Below, one piece after another: positions 44,127 to 56,314 of a stretch of 64,000 nt of DNA. The stretch spans positions 8,997,050 to 9,061,049 of the forward strand of contig OX377206.1 of assembly GCA_947396885.1 (NCBI GenBank). The letters run 5' to 3'. Source of the DNA: Heligmosomoides polygyrus polygyrus. Its lineage: Eukaryota; Nematoda; Chromadorea; Rhabditida; Heligmosomidae. A model generated the notes under the pieces. It saw only the letters and a program-made list of their open reading frames with translations. It did not search any database and was not told the origin of the DNA. Numbering within the stretch: the first letter of the stretch is position 1; each line of letters begins with the position of its first letter. Made by a program: the position numbers and the translations under genes.

Positions 44127-44400
44127 TCCTGAGCACGTGCTAGTACAGTCAGAGGAGATGCGGCTGCAGCGGGCACACCTAGGTTTATGGATCGAGTCCT
44201 CCCCAAGACAACCAAGCCTTCCATCCCTCCGAGATCCCCGAATTGGCGCAAGACTGAAAAGGGAAAGGAAAACGCACTCACATGTATGTACATGGGATGG
44301 GAGGCAGTCAAATTGCATCCATGATATCCCGCAGAAATGCACTGCGTGGCGCATCCCACAATGGGATTGAATGAGACTAATCTTCAGTCTTTTTACCCTT
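44127..44400 (+). mobile_element. tRNA-derived SINE, diverged
   Basis: GCACGTGCTAGTACAGTCAG head, CCAAGCCTTCCATCCCTCCG block, GCGTGGCGCATCCC and AGTCTTTTTACCC tail. Confidence 0.85.
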
Positions 44401-44621
44401 ATGGATAACAGGACTCTCATGGAGCAATCCAAGACGTTTGAATCGAGGGTGCGAATGCCTTGTTTCCTACAACCTTTGTCTTCAGGAAGTGCTCCAGTAA
44501 GTTGGCCAGAACAATAGGCAAAGGAACAAGGAATCTTTTGCAAGGACCTTACGCTTGCAGGTTGCGGAGAATAACATTAGCACTCAACCAAAAACTACGT
44601 AGCATCATGATTAAAAGGTTA

Positions 44622-44884
44622 CAATAAAAAAGGCGGCGGTAATCAATCGCTTTTGGGATGCGCCAAGCATTCTACTTCTACCTCTGATGTCGTGGAGGTA
44701 ATTTGAATACATATCTGGCCTATGTTTTGGCCAGCCGATGGACAAATCAGCGCTTCATCCTTCCCAGAGTCTGGTACCCGGAGGTACAGAAGGTTTGGGG
44801 CCAGAGCGGGAAATCCAAACCAAGAATCTTTAATCTTGGCCTACGCGAGCCTACGCCTCCTCCGACTGAGCTATCACGCGTTAT
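44622..44884 (-). mobile_element. tRNA-derived SINE
   Basis: Minus orientation; GGGATGCGCCAAGCATTCTA, GTCGTGGAGGTAATTTGAAT, head complement CGCCTCCTCCGACTGAGCTA. Confidence 0.88.
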
Positions 44885-46246
44885 TCTAAAGTACCTAGAA
44901 AACCCTGAATTTTTTATACAAAAAATCTTTAACTAGGTGCATACTTACCTAGGTACATATTATACTGCCTAAAACGTACCCCCCCCCCCCTCTTAGTTTG
45001 TACTTCTCACTTAACTGGTTTTAGAAAACGTTATATGTTTCAAGAGCGCTATGATGTCATATCATATACTGCCTATGAAAGAGTAAATTCTTCAGATTGT
45101 CCAACAGTGCGTCCGCGAGAAATTAATGGCCGCTGGAAACGTCTCACTGGCATACAAACAGAATTTGCTAGGCGGTTTACTGGAATCGATGCAAACTTAA
45201 TGGCAGCTGGGCAGGCTTCTCATTAAAGATTCGATAAAATCGTACAATCAATATCAGTTGATAGTATCGATTTTTTGCAAATCTATTGGTTTGATGTAGG
45301 ATTCGTCCAAATTTGCATGTGGGTATTTATTATTCATGCAGTCATAAAAAAGTGTGACTAAACTTTTGCAAATGATGCCTTAACAGGGCATTACTAGCTG
45401 TTTCTTGTTATAAATTATAAATAAATAAGAGTAAAAAGTTATTCAACGTACAGATTAAATTTATTTTATTTTCTGCTTTTATGATTCTCTTATTTATTAT
45501 TGAATCCTAGTTAATGTGGTGGTTATTAAAGAGGCTGTACAACAGAACTACCTTCATGAAATAAATATAAAGCAAAAAAAACGCGCGAAAAAACAGGCAT
45601 TACAGAAAAACTTACTTGTCGTTAATGGATTCATTTCGTTGTGACAATGCGTAGCATGTCGATATTTCGGCCCTTACCACCGACATTCTCCTGAAAACAA
45701 CAACCTAGCAGAATATGAATCTTGCACGGAGAAACTTCTCCATTTAACGAAAAAACCACGTACGAACGAAAAAATCAATAGCGAGCAATTAAAAGGAGGC
45801 TGAAGCACCAAAATGAGCCCAATTAGGTGGATTGTGGAACGAGAAGGCGCGAAAAGAAGCAGTCATGGATGAGGGCACGTAGAGATAGAAATGCACAACA
45901 TCATCTGAATGTTCATAGAAGAACGCAAGGCTGACGAGCAAGAGTGCGCATAGCTCCGAAAGGCGCCACAAAACAGCTCCAGGAGAAGACGTACGACGAT
46001 ACAAAGTCAATTCGAAAACAAGTAGCCGCTCGTCCAGTAGATTCACGGAGAACGAATGACTTCAAGAATTACGCAGAGCAGAATGGAAGGAGCTGTCACA
46101 TTTCAAAACGATTGGATTAGAAAGGTGACACGCAGAAGAATTGGATTAAAAATGAAGACGTGGAGAGCCGCTGCCGAGAGAGATAGACCCTAGTATGTAT
46201 CTATGTGCACAGAAAAATTCCTCAACGGCACATACATGTATATATG

Positions 46247-46254
46247 AATATTAA

Positions 46255-46345
<91 letters not shown>
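46247..46345. repeat. (AAT)n microsatellite
   Basis: Some 30 uninterrupted AAT/TAA triplets; the poly-isoleucine frame read from it is an artefact. Confidence 0.97.
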
Positions 46346-46439
46346 TAAAACACCGTCGTTCGTCTGTCCGTCTGTCCGACCAAATCCAACACCCTTTGGA
46401 CTACATATCTTATCATATCGATCGGGATTATCGATCTAT

Positions 46440-46795
46440 ACTAAGGCCTTATGTCAAGAGCGAGATGGGATTCACAACAAGTGAGCAGTATCGATCGATT
46501 TTATCGAATTTTATCCTCACAGTTTAAGCTCCGAATCATGTAAGTGGTCGGTGGTTGGGGTTCACAACAGCAAGTAGGCAGTATCGATCGGCCAATCACA
46601 ATCCATAGTTTCCATCGATTTTTGTTCGTGGTTGACTTTAAAAGTCGGAACCACGAGCGTCTTGAGAATGGATTTCACAGCAAGTAAACAGTATCGATCA
46701 GTTGGCAATTTTAGATCAATTTCATTGACGTTTGTTCGGAGTAGATCATTTAAGGTGGGAGTGGACGGACTTTACAACAAGTTTCGGTTCTTATA
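46440..46795. repeat. Degenerate tandem repeat, about 115 bp x 3
   Basis: CACAACAAGTGAGCAGTATCG, CACAACAGCAAGTAGGCAG and CACAGCAAGTAAACAGTATCG begin three units with TCGATC and TTTGTTCG/TTTTATC further on. Same family as 8500-8700. Confidence 0.7.
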
Positions 46796-46845
46796 AACAA
46801 CTGGGCAAAATCCTAGCCAGTAGTCACATCGTCTTTGATAGATGA

Positions 46846-47092
46846 TGAAGAATGACGTCAATCAGTCCCGGCTTCGGAGAGATGCGCCACGCACTCTACT
46901 TTTATGGAATATTGCGGAAGGGATTTGAATCCGTACTTAGCCTTTACAATCACTTTCGTTAGCCACCCAGAAAAGAAGTCTGTTCAAAATTCAGGGACCA
47001 TGCAGAGATCGATTAATTGATCCGTCTATGTGAACTCCGAACCAGGATCTTTCATTTCAAGTCCACACGACATCCACCGACTGCGCTATTAA
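46846..47092 (-). mobile_element. tRNA-derived SINE, diverged
   Basis: Minus orientation; GATGCGCCACGCACTCTACT, GGATTTGAATCCGTACTTAG, GAACTCCGAACCAGGATC, ending CACCGACTGCGCTATTAAG. Confidence 0.75.
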
Positions 47093-48068
47093 GAATCCTA
47101 TCCCACTTTGTGCTGAAGATGTAGGGCTAATTTGCTGTAGAAAAGGACAGAAGACGATTGGTCGAATCAGTTTTTAAAAAATTTTCAGCGAATGAATATT
47201 ACGGCACTAAAATGTGGCTCTGCATGCGCACAACCTATTCATACGAAAAAATTTTGCAACATTAAATTAAAACAATGTTTCAACAAAGGGTAAGATTTTA
47301 TGCATTTTTGCAAAAAGCGTACATAATTTTTAAAAGAAATTTTTCGTTAAAAGACTTAGGCATTGCTATTTTTACAAATTTTAATAGAAAAAAATTTCAC
47401 TGAAAAAACGCCTCCGCAATTGCGTTCCAAAGCGATTAATACTACAAGGAAATAAAACGAACGCCGTAAGCACTGCAAAACATGAGTTACAAATGGGCGT
47501 TAGACACGAAAGAAGACAAACGGAAATCATACAGATGTTGTCGGACAATTAGTGACATCATCGAGAGAAGAATCAGTTAGCGTGGAACGGTTAGGGAAAG
47601 CACAGATTAAGCTCACTGTCAAATAAGAGGAGAAAGAAGTCTAAGAACGTTGAAGAAGAAGAATAAGAAGACAAGGAAGTCATTTTTCGAAGCTCTTCTT
47701 TTCAGAAACCTCACGACTGCAACCAGTGAGGAAACATTGCGTGTTACTATCGAGTCAAACGAGATTTTCGACGCCGTGTGTGTGCGTCTCCAGACAACAT
47801 TTCGACGACGACTCCTCATGTCTGACAGCTCTGCTGCGTCACACATCACTGGAGTGAATCAAGGGATGGTACAGTAACCGCCATATGCATCTGGCTCCGT
47901 TTCTGTTTGGTAATGAACATTTTAATACTTTCCTTACTCACTCCATATAAATGAGCGGGCATCTCCTCGAGCTCCTCAATAGGGAAAAGATTCTTTGAAA
48001 AAGAATTAAATAGATTACTCCGAAGGCTAGGAATTCAACACACAAACCATATTTGACATTAATGAAGA

Positions 48069-48342
48069 ATAAGGACGTTATTCAATCCCTTCTGCGCCAC
48101 GCATTCTAACTTTACGGGATGTCGTGGAGGCGATATGAATGCGTATTTGGCCATAAAATGACTTGCGGTGGCCAGCCGATGAACAAGTCAGTGCTCTATC
48201 CTTCCCAGAGAACTCTGGTACCAATTCACCGACCCCGGAGGGATAGAAGGCTTGGTTGGCCTGGTCGGAAAATCCGAACCAGGAACCTGGTATCGGGTGC
48301 ACGGGATAGCCGGCGCCTCCTCCGACTGCGCTACACGCACCC
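48069..48342 (-). mobile_element. tRNA-derived SINE, near full length
   Basis: Minus orientation; GGACGTTATTCAATCCC at the 3' side, complement of the perfect A box (CCGACTGCGCTACA) near 48333. Confidence 0.93.
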
Positions 48343-48637
48343 TTACATAGGAGGTCGTAGGGTTATCCACAATGTCCACAATGTCTCTTACATCCTTTAG
48401 TGTCAAAAAAACCTCCGTAGGAAGGAAGAAACACATGTAAGGTTCTGCATTTTCTCCTTGCTAATACAACGCCAATAGGAGGCTTTAAGAAGGGTCAGTC
48501 TTCTAGTCTGTTTTGATTTAGCCTTTCTCATTTTCTTTCATGTCTTCATTTTTATGACTCCTTTTGCAAAGCGTATTGGAACAAAATAGATTACTGTAAG
48601 AAAAATAATCACAAATACAACGAATCAGTAGGAAATT

Positions 48638-48942
48638 AGAATAGAGTATAAAAAGATAAAGATAAAGATAAAGGATAAAGGACGCCACACATTCTACTTC
48701 TACGAGATATCGTGGAGGCGATTTGAATGCGTATTTTGCCACGCAATAGCTTGCGGTGGCCAGCCGATGAACAAGTCAGTACTCTATCCTTCCCAGACAA
48801 GTCTGGTACCAATTCACCGACCCCGGAGGGGTGGAAGGCTTGGTTGGCCTGGGCGGGAAATCCGAACCAGGGACCTGGTATCAGGTGCACGCGACAGTCG
48901 GCGCCTCCTCCGACTGCGCTACACGCGCCCAGAATAGAGTAT
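48638..48942 (-). mobile_element. tRNA-derived SINE with 12-bp target-site duplication and pure tail
   Basis: AGAATAGAGTAT lies at 48638-48649 and 48931-48942. The 3' tail is a repeat of AAAGATAAAGATAAAGG units, showing that the element ends in a short GATAAA/GGATAAA array (read on plus), not poly-A. Confidence 0.96.
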
Positions 48943-49149
48943 CAAGATTTAAAATTCAAAATAGATTAGAAAATTCAGAATTCAATTATAACTTCGACGT
49001 CAAAAGAAACGGTTAAAAAAGCCGACAATTCAGATTCTTTCCGGCTTCATTTAAAGAACTAACATAGACGATAAATGTATTTATAGGAACAAAAGGGAAC
49101 GGCACTCTGCTCCATCAGAAGCTTCAACTCCTTTACGAAAAGTGGCTTT

Positions 49150-49392
49150 GTGCGCGAGAAATCGGCCATACGAGAATTGCAGGTGTTCCTCAACAACAAC
49201 CAGACGACTACGCTTCCGATTAACCATACCTCAGAGCACTGCGTTCAGTTCTATGAAGCCATTCGAAGAATGCACCTCAGCAGAATGACCAGCGGGACAA
49301 AGCTCCTTTTCCGGATGAAGCATGGAGGCTGGATTCACAATAACAATGATTTATATTTTCGCAGGGGCAGAACTTCTTGCTTAAGTCAATAA
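49150..49392 (+). other. Unrecognised 80-codon open frame
   Basis: Begins MREKSAIRELQVFLNN and ends RGRTSCLSQ with TAA; AATAAA overlaps the stop region (49390). Composition is less repetitive than its surroundings, but I recognise no domain and see no splice signals. It may be a relic of a retrocopy. Confidence 0.2.
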
Positions 49393-49654
49393 AGTTGGAA
49401 CAATGTCGGGTAAAGCTCTACCAATAAAGCTTCTTGATTATTTTGAAAAAAATAACAGCAAAAACACTCCTAGAAGTTTCTGAACAAGGACCGTTCTAGC
49501 AGGTAAGGTATGTATATGTATTCATCCTGGTCGGGACGAGAATCAAATGGGAAGTGCCATAAGCCAAACAAACGAAAATTTCAACAAAACAATGATATTG
49601 ACGAACATATTCACAACTCCTCAAGATTGTTCGTCCCCTAAGCTTCACACTAGT

Positions 49655-49855
49655 ATCGTCTTCTTCTCAATTGTGAAACTCGAAGCCGCCCAATAATTAT
49701 TGACAACATTTCGGGCCTTGAGCCCTTCTTCAGGCCTAGAACGTCTTCTATCTTATTGCTTCTAGGATCTTTCAGTCCTGAAGAAGGGCTTAAGGCTCGA
49801 AATGTTGTCACTAAATATTGGGCAACTTCGAGTTTCACAAATGAGAAGAAGACGA
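49655..49855. mobile_element. Foldback element with hammerhead-like arms
   Basis: Two inverted arms of about 80 bp (49655-49735, 49775-49855). Each arm, read toward its own end, carries CTGAAGAAGGGCT, then a short loop, then GCYCGAAATGTTGTC. CTGAAGA and GAAA fit the hammerhead boxes with a 4-bp stem II, but stem I pairing is absent. This could be a retroelement-terminus relic turned into a foldback. Confidence 0.6.
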
Positions 49856-50460
49856 TGTTGACAATTGATGAAAATCTGCACCGTCAAAGAAGAATGCCAA
49901 ATGACTTCAAAGAAAAACCCAGAAATAAAAATTGAGTCCTTTATATGAAGCCAGAGTTTGAAAGGATTTCAGACAAAAATTACGAGGGAGAACCTAAAGT
50001 ACGTCTGTCCTTAACCGTCTAAATTCTCAAATCTATTGAAGGCTCTTCGAAATTCACACGTTCTCTGAATTTTCTCGTGTGTAGTGTCGACTGAATTAAT
50101 TCAGAATGAGAAATTCACTTTGAATAATTCATCGTGATTACTGAAATCTACGCAGCTTAATCAACTACTCTTGACTAGTACTCGTGAGCTGAATAGAACT
50201 TTCAGAAATCAACTGATTCATCGAACGTCAGACTTCTACACCGAAAGACTAGACAGGCTAGGCTTTGAAAGACGGCGATAATTAGGGCAGTTATCTAAAT
50301 CACGCATCTGACTTCAACTTTACAGAATCCCAAACCTGAAGACGTTGTGACTCTAAACAAGTACCATTCTGTCTATGATCGTTACTTCAAAACCTACCAG
50401 TTTTCTGGATTTCCGACCGGTGTTAGATTATCCAGATTATCCACTTTGGAGTGAATAATT

Positions 50461-50757
50461 GGATAAGGATAAGGATAAAGAACGGCGTTGTTCAATCCCT
50501 TTTGGGATGCGCCACGCATTCTACTTCTACGGGAAGTCGTAGAGGCGATTTGAATGCGTATTTGGCCGTACAATGACTTGCGGTGGCCAGCCGATGAACA
50601 AGTCAGTGCTTTATTCTTCGCCGGCAAATCTGGTACCAATTCACCGACCCCGGAGGGATGAAGGATTTCTTTGGCCTGGGCGGGAAATCCGAACCAGGAA
50701 CCTGGTATTGGGTGCACGCGACAAACGACGTCTCTTCCGGTTGCGCTACACGCGCCA
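50461..50757 (-). mobile_element. tRNA-derived SINE, full length
   Basis: Minus orientation; tail GGATAAGGATAAGGATAAAG, GGGATGCGCCACGCATTCTA, head complement GCGCTACACGCGCC. No clear target-site duplication seen. Confidence 0.95.
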
Positions 50758-51238
50758 ATGCATAAAAATTACGCAAAAAATTATAAAGTAATTACGGAAT
50801 TCGCGCTATTCACTAGATCAGCTTTTTTTGAGGAAAAATGTGTGAGCAATATCCAGGCCTCAAGAATCGGCTGATTCATCAAATTTCCGAACTGAAGGCA
50901 TCAAGCTAGAATTTGAAACGGGCTTTAGGCGAAAGCGAAGACAATTATCTAACCTATGCATCTGAAAAAATGAGTGAACCCTCGGAATTATTAACGTGAA
51001 GAGGTTGTGTTTCAGTGCAAGTAGCATCTCCCAAATCAAGGTTACTTCAAAAGTTAGTTTTCCAGGTGCCGGATTCGTCAACAACTTACAGCAGTTTAAC
51101 AGCGAAATTACAGCCGAAAATCCTGAAAACGTGACCTAACAGCAATCTTTCGAAATTTCTGTGAAATCTTTGTGAAAATCCGTGTAAATAATACGACGTA
51201 GCAAGCTGCGGCTCTCGGTCAAATTCTAGACTCCGTTA

Positions 51239-51370
51239 GGCCCCGTTTGTACTCCGAGCCGAGCGACGCGACGCCACGTATTATCGCCATATTGATCGAG
51301 CGACGCGATCGATCAATTTGGCCACAATGCATAGCGTCGCGTCATTCGGCGTCGAAGTATAAGCGGGGCC
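51239..51370. mobile_element. Palindromic MITE, subfamily A, TTA duplication
   Basis: 132 bp between TTA at 51236-51238 and 51371-51373; ends GGCCCCGTTTGTACTCCGAG and GAAGTATAAGCGGGGCC. Confidence 0.9.
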
Positions 51371-51414
51371 TTACTTTCACGGCGTTTTTTATGAATCAGA
51401 ATTCACGGTGGTTT

Positions 51415-51490
51415 CTCTGTAACACCGCTGTATTGCGAATCCGCTGTAGACATCAGCGGATTCACAATACAGCGGTCTTACAGAGAAACA
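51415..51490. repeat. Inverted repeat CTGTAA...CGCTGTATTG
   Basis: TTTCTCTGTAACACCGCTGT and its inverse ACAGCGGTCTTACAGAGAAA flank ATCCGCTG/CAGCGGAT; a 75-bp hairpin, probably a small MITE. Confidence 0.75.
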
Positions 51491-51779
51491 ACGTTGCCGA
51501 TGAATCTCACCCGAGGTCTTCCAGCAGTGTTGTAAAAACCACTTCACAGTAAGAAGTAGGCCTCAACGATACATTAAATTTGCTTAAGCTTACGCCACAC
51601 TACTAAATTAGCTCGTCTACGAAAAAAGAGACATATCAAGGCTCATAAATCCGCTGATTTAGGGTGAGCTTCTGAGCTCCACACCGTCGAATGCATCACG
51701 CAATAATCCCAAGCAACAGTAAACACTAATTAAATCGAGGAAGTGAGTAGTAGTATATCAACAACAGCCATGCCATGAC

Positions 51780-52245
51780 AATAAATTGCCTTGAAGTGAA
51801 TAAAAGTTAACCGCGTAAGGAAGTGGAGGAGTGAAGGAAGAAGTGGACGAGAGTTAGGTGCCGGTCTAGTAGAGCGGACTTGCCATGGATTTCTTGTACA
51901 TCCGAAGCCTGCCTTAAAAGTGAATAAAAATAAACTATCTAAAAAGTGGCGGAGAAAGAAACATAGGAAGGTGAGGTGCAACATTACAGAAGGGGGCTCC
52001 TCGGGTATCTCTTCTACATCTGACAATTTCACCCTAGGTGATGGAAAAATTGGACGAAAGTTAGGTGTCGGTTTAGCAAAGTGGACTCTTTTACATCCGG
52101 AGTTTGTCCTAAAAGTAAACAAAAATAAATTGCCTAAAAAAGTGGCGAAGTAAAAAAAAATAGAGGAAGGTGAAGTGCAACATTACAGAAGATGCTCCTC
52201 GGGTATCTCTTCTACATCTGACATTGTCACCCTAATCAAAGTAGG
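51780..52245. repeat. Tandem repeat, about 160-190 bp, 2.5 copies
   Basis: GTGCAACATTACAGAAG, GCTCCTCGGGTATCTCTTCT and ACATCTGACAATTTCACCC occur twice (51970, 52165). AAAAGTGAATAAAAATAAA- and GTTAGGTGCCGGTCTAG-like blocks occur three times. Confidence 0.85.
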
Positions 52246-52599
52246 TTTGAATGTCATCCATTTTCATTCATTTTCAAAATATTCAGACATATTCATCATC
52301 CTCACTTATTAAACGATATAGTAGTTCATGTGCGTACCAAGAAAGAATAACTAATTAACCAAACGCAACAACTAGAAATGCAGTAGAGTGGATAAGTTCT
52401 GTTCAATTTATGGAGGAGAATGAGGGTAGTTCCCCTCTGTAGACCTGCTCCAAGCGCTAAAAATGCAATGAAATATGGCGGAAAAACGAAAAACAACGAC
52501 TGAAGTGCGACGCTGAAGGTTGTCCGCTGAGGAGAGAAGTCTACTCTTCAATATCTGCGTGACGCAATGTAGCGGGTTAGGGCAGGAGCAATTTGCGGC

Positions 52600-53560
52600 T
52601 CGTGCTTTTTCACTCGGCATCCCCCCCCCCCCCTCTCCACATACACACACCACCTCTTGGGTTCGCCCAGCTTTTTCCGGCAGCCTTTCAATACAGACGA
52701 CAGAGAGTTGTTGGGGGTTCAATCGACGTCGCAGGAAGATTCTGATGAGGGGGATTGTTCGACCAGATGCCGTGACGACGACGTGGGGAGCAGTAGTGTA
52801 GCTCCCATATAGCGGCCAGAGGGGCAGCTAGACGTGGCGGGGTGGCGGTGGTGGTGGTGGTGGCACTCACTCTCGGAGCTGCTGCTGCTACTGCTACTGC
52901 TGCCGCCGCTGCCGCTGTGGAGTCGGTGTGGGCCCCGCCCTCGGTCGGTCTCATAGTTGAGATATTAAATCTCCGAACGAACTAATTCCGTTACCATGCG
53001 ATACAGCGCTGCGCTCCAGCACGTCGACCTCTTCTAGTCGTACTGTCCGACACAGAAGCAGTTCGGCGGACAATCTGAAGCCAACAAAAATCGGAACAGA
53101 AGCACGGTAGAGGCCGTCCGTAATCGAGTTAAGAGCTGCGCCGTCACTTCTAATGCACTTAAACGCAGCCGCTTTAGAGACACGTCGACATCAGCATGCC
53201 CCCATGCAACGTCTTCTTGCCTGCAAGACGTTCGTTTCGTTCACTTTGCAGCCACCCGGAGTAGAAGAATCGGCGATTTCATGCTGGTCCTTCGTAGGGG
53301 CACGAATGAAACATTAATTCGGCGAGAACACGCCATCGCTCACCACCGCCTTGGCTTCTGTTCAGCGTCGGTGCTGTGCTTCCGCTACATGAAGCCCATG
53401 ATTGAAGACCGCTATTAATTATGAAGCAATGAGGTGACCACGGTGAGGTCGATGCGCAGCGGAGATAAAGGACTCGCAGTAGAACTTGCAGACTTTCTTT
53501 CTGTGCTGGATTGCCTGCAGAAATAAGGAAAGTCACTGCTCGGTTTGGTTCGGTAGAAGT
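52600..53560. other. GC-rich region with CTG/GCA-type tract
   Basis: Raised GC with GTGGTGGTGGTGGTGG and CTGCTGCTGCTACTGCTACT runs around 52850-52915 and a 13-nt C run at 52621. On the minus strand an ATG at 52952-52954 opens an Ala-rich frame (MRPTEGGAHTDSTAAAAAA) that reaches a good donor consensus GTGAGT near 52871. It might be a promoter-proximal exon of a gene, but I find no partner exon, and it does not by itself supply the phase needed by the receptor exon at 43270. Confidence 0.3.
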
Positions 53561-53708
53561 GAAGGCGACCTTCTTGATTTCAAAAACTTAGAAATACCAA
53601 ATTTTCGCCACCAGGAGTTATATTGAATCTCACCGCCATCTGGCGTCTCACTTCCCTCCATCTTAAGATTACATACGGGCTACGTCTACGTGGATAGGTC
53701 TCTACATA

Positions 53709-54987
53709 TAGGGTGGTCCACATGAAGTGTTACGCAGAAAGTTATATGCAACTTTGCACAAACCAAATCAAATAAGGCAAAGGTACAATCATTCGAAAGA
53801 CAAGAAAATTCTACGTAACATGTCATACATCACATTCAAAATGAGCTCCTTTGGCTTCAATGCAATCGTCCAATCTCTTTCGGAAATTCTTGAGGAAGCG
53901 CGGACCACTTCCGGTGAAATTTCGTCCTGTGCTTTCTTCAGAGCTCTTTCCAGCGGATCCAGTTAACACTGTCCGAAAGAGCAGGCTTTCTCTCTGGGAT
54001 TGACCAGATGGCAAAATCCATAGGGTTAAGATCGGGCGAATTTTAATGCCAAACACCCTTCGTCCACAAATCCGGAAGATTCGTCTCACACCACTCGTGA
54101 GTCTTCTTCGCACCGTGAACTAGTGCCCAATTTCGCTAGAAGGTCCAGTCGATGTCTTTAGCATCTTCTTGTGTCCAAGGTATCACCACGTCCTCCAGGA
54201 TTTGCTTCCGGTGGATTTCGGCATTCATATTAAGTTTCTTTTGAATAAAAACTAGCTTGTTCTTACCCAGGCCCGATATTCCAGCCCATACCATCAAGGA
54301 CGGTGGAAAATGAGCTCTTCCGACGTTGACGTCTGGAGTCCCTTTTGGCAAGAGTTTCCGTTGATTCTGCGCATTTTGGAATCGCTCGACGGTAAATATC
54401 TTCTCGTCTGTGAAGAGAATCCGGTCGAGCTTGTCACTTCCTTCATCTTTCTGCATTTCGCCAATCTTGAAGCCTTCATTTCCTCAGTGGGGTGCTGTCC
54501 TTTAGCGAATTTGCAGCGATTCCATCCCAGATCATCCCTGGTCAGTCGCTGCATAGTTGAACGACTTACGTTGTGCTCCTTAGCTAGTTTCCCGATGCTT
54601 CTTGATGGATTTCGGCGAAGTTTGTCATTGACGGCCTTTCGAGGGACGGGAGTTCTTGCTGTTCGTCGTGGTCTTCCTCTCGGACGATGTTCGGTCACCC
54701 AGTCTCTTCGAAACGTTGGATGATGCGGTGTATTTGAATCCGATGCAGTTTGAGCATCTTTGAAGTCGTGGAAACGGACGATCCGCGTTTGAATGTATCG
54801 ACTACTGCTGAACGATCCTTAAGCGAAACCATGTTTACCTAGAAACGGAGGATAAGAGTGACCATAGGTGGTAGGTAGACTAAAAAATACGCAGAATACG
54901 AATAACACCATCGCAAAGCACAAAAAAGCGAGAAAATTCCGAAAATGGACCGTATGTAGCCCGTAACACTGCATGTGGACCACTGTG
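53709..54987 (-). mobile_element. Tc1/mariner-superfamily element (NSPDLNPMD type)
   Basis: 1279 bp with inverted ends built on GTGGTCCACATGAAGTGTTACG (left, from 53713) and the same with one change at right, flanked by TA at 53707-53708 and 54988-54989. It carries one decayed transposase on the minus strand. Confidence 0.9.
53789..54832 (-). pseudogene. Tc1/mariner transposase, several breaks, second catalytic Asp lost
   Basis: ATG at 54830-54832: MVSLKDRSAVVDTFKRGSS, an N-terminal helix-turn-helix, then a frameshift near 54700 into RPRGRPRRTARTPVPRKAVN and NVSRSTMQRL. FTDEKIFTVE supplies the first catalytic Asp. QEDAKDIDWTF is followed by a stop (TAG) and RNWALVHGAKK where the family has QQD-x-A-P-x-H, so Asp is replaced by Asn. 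SPDLNPMDFAIWS supplies the last Asp after another shift. The end ELILNVMYDML and TGA at 53789 are in place. 348 codons in all, normal for the family. Dead copy. Confidence 0.88.
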
Positions 54988-55145
54988 TACATCTGGCGCA
55001 TTTTTTTTTTGGCTGCTGAAGAGACGCCAGTGCCATTTCTTTAATGCTATTATTTTTACTAGCTATATTTTACCATTTTTATCTCCTTACTTTTTTCTCG
55101 AATTTTGAGCACGTCTTTTTGACGTATGCAAAAAACAAATAAATA

Positions 55146-55332
55146 GGATAAGGATGAAGGATAACAGATGGCGTTAAATAGTCTGTTTTTGGGATACACT
55201 ATGCGTTTTATTCATTCGAAACAAGTCTGATATCAATTCACCTACCCCGAAGAGAGAGAAGGATCCAAAGCAACCACCACACCTCGGAGTGCATTACAGC
55301 TGGCACCTTCTCCAACTCTGCTACCAGACATC
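55146..55332 (-). mobile_element. tRNA-derived SINE, internally deleted
   Basis: Minus orientation; GGATAAGGATGAAGGATAAC tail, GATGGCGTTAAATAGTCTG, then ACAAGTCTGATATCAATTCA and CCAACTCTGCTACCAGAC (A-box complement). Confidence 0.75.
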
Positions 55333-55419
55333 ACAAAAAAAAAACTTTTTTCGAAACAACAGTTGTTATCTGGCTGGTAGGGTTCAATTAAGATTTTTCC
55401 ATTTGTACAAAATCACTGA

Positions 55420-55522
55420 CTTCAGAGGGATCGAAGATATGGTTGGGATCAGCAGGAACAGAACTAAGAACCCTGAGTCGAAGTGCAGCCGACAGTCTAA
55501 CTGTGCCACTCCGCGTTCATGG
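55420..55522 (-). mobile_element. tRNA-derived SINE fragment (head)
   Basis: Minus orientation; CAGAGGGATCGAAGATATGG, CCTGAGTCGAAGTGCAGCCG, TCTAACTGTGCCACTCCGCG: diverged head only. Confidence 0.5.
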
Positions 55523-56314
55523 GTAAATAAGAAAAAATTAAATTCTTGATTTTACGTTGAAATTAGCAGATTTTGTTATTGAAAATTCTTTGCAGATGAC
55601 ACTCCAAAAAGTTATGCATAAAGTTTCGTTGGTACCACACTCGACATTTGGCTAAAAGAAGATGACGAGATTTATCCCACAGTTTTTGAAGCAACCCCAA
55701 TTTTCGAAGTTGGATCGACAAACCCTTGGGCTTCAACTTCATACAACTGTGGCATATAGGTACTACTATTGTGAACCTAAAAGTCATCGTTTCCATGGCA
55801 ATTATGTTCTGAATTGTTGAAAAGTGCAATGCTTACAATCGCTTTTTAAACTCTTTCTCACTAACTGGATTGTTGAGAAGAGATTCAACACTACAGACAA
55901 ATAAGTTTTAATTCTATTAGGTTTCTTCTGTTTTCTCCATATATTTCTAATTTTTCAACAAATCAAACGTTCACAATCTACCCCTTCCATATTGGATTAG
56001 GGGCATATAACAGAAACCTTTTCTAATGTCTAGGAAAAACGATAAATGAAACGAGATTTCATTCATTTGATTTGTACACATGATCTTGTGACACTTCTCT
56101 TCCATATTGGCAAACATTCATCTTATTTCTTTTAAAGGCCTTTTATTGAGCGACAGCAAAGCCCTTTTCTATAGCAGTTGTTTGACCACTGTTGTCTAGA
56201 CGACAAATGGATTACATGCTTCATAAAAACCTGAATTAACGACGGGTGGTAATGGTAAGAAACGGGTGATCAGGCAACCCTTCCTGTTCTTGCGCTAAGA
56301 ATCAGCGCATAATA

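Noticed and set aside
45789..46046. First exon of the receptor with a signal peptide
   Set aside because: A minus-strand frame has a hydrophobic stretch (LSELCALLLVSLAFF), but it ends in a stop, shows no clear donor in frame, and no initiator context; not enough support.
46222..46416. Poly-isoleucine open frame
   Set aside because: It is a translation of the (AAT)n microsatellite.
48300..48342. Functional tRNA genes at the SINE heads
   Set aside because: A and B boxes exist but the acceptor stem and anticodon arm do not fold, and the heads are always attached to the same 200-bp body.
52872..52954. First exon of the receptor (Ala-rich frame with a GTGAGT donor)
   Set aside because: It does not look like a signal peptide and its phase does not join the exon at 43270 directly.
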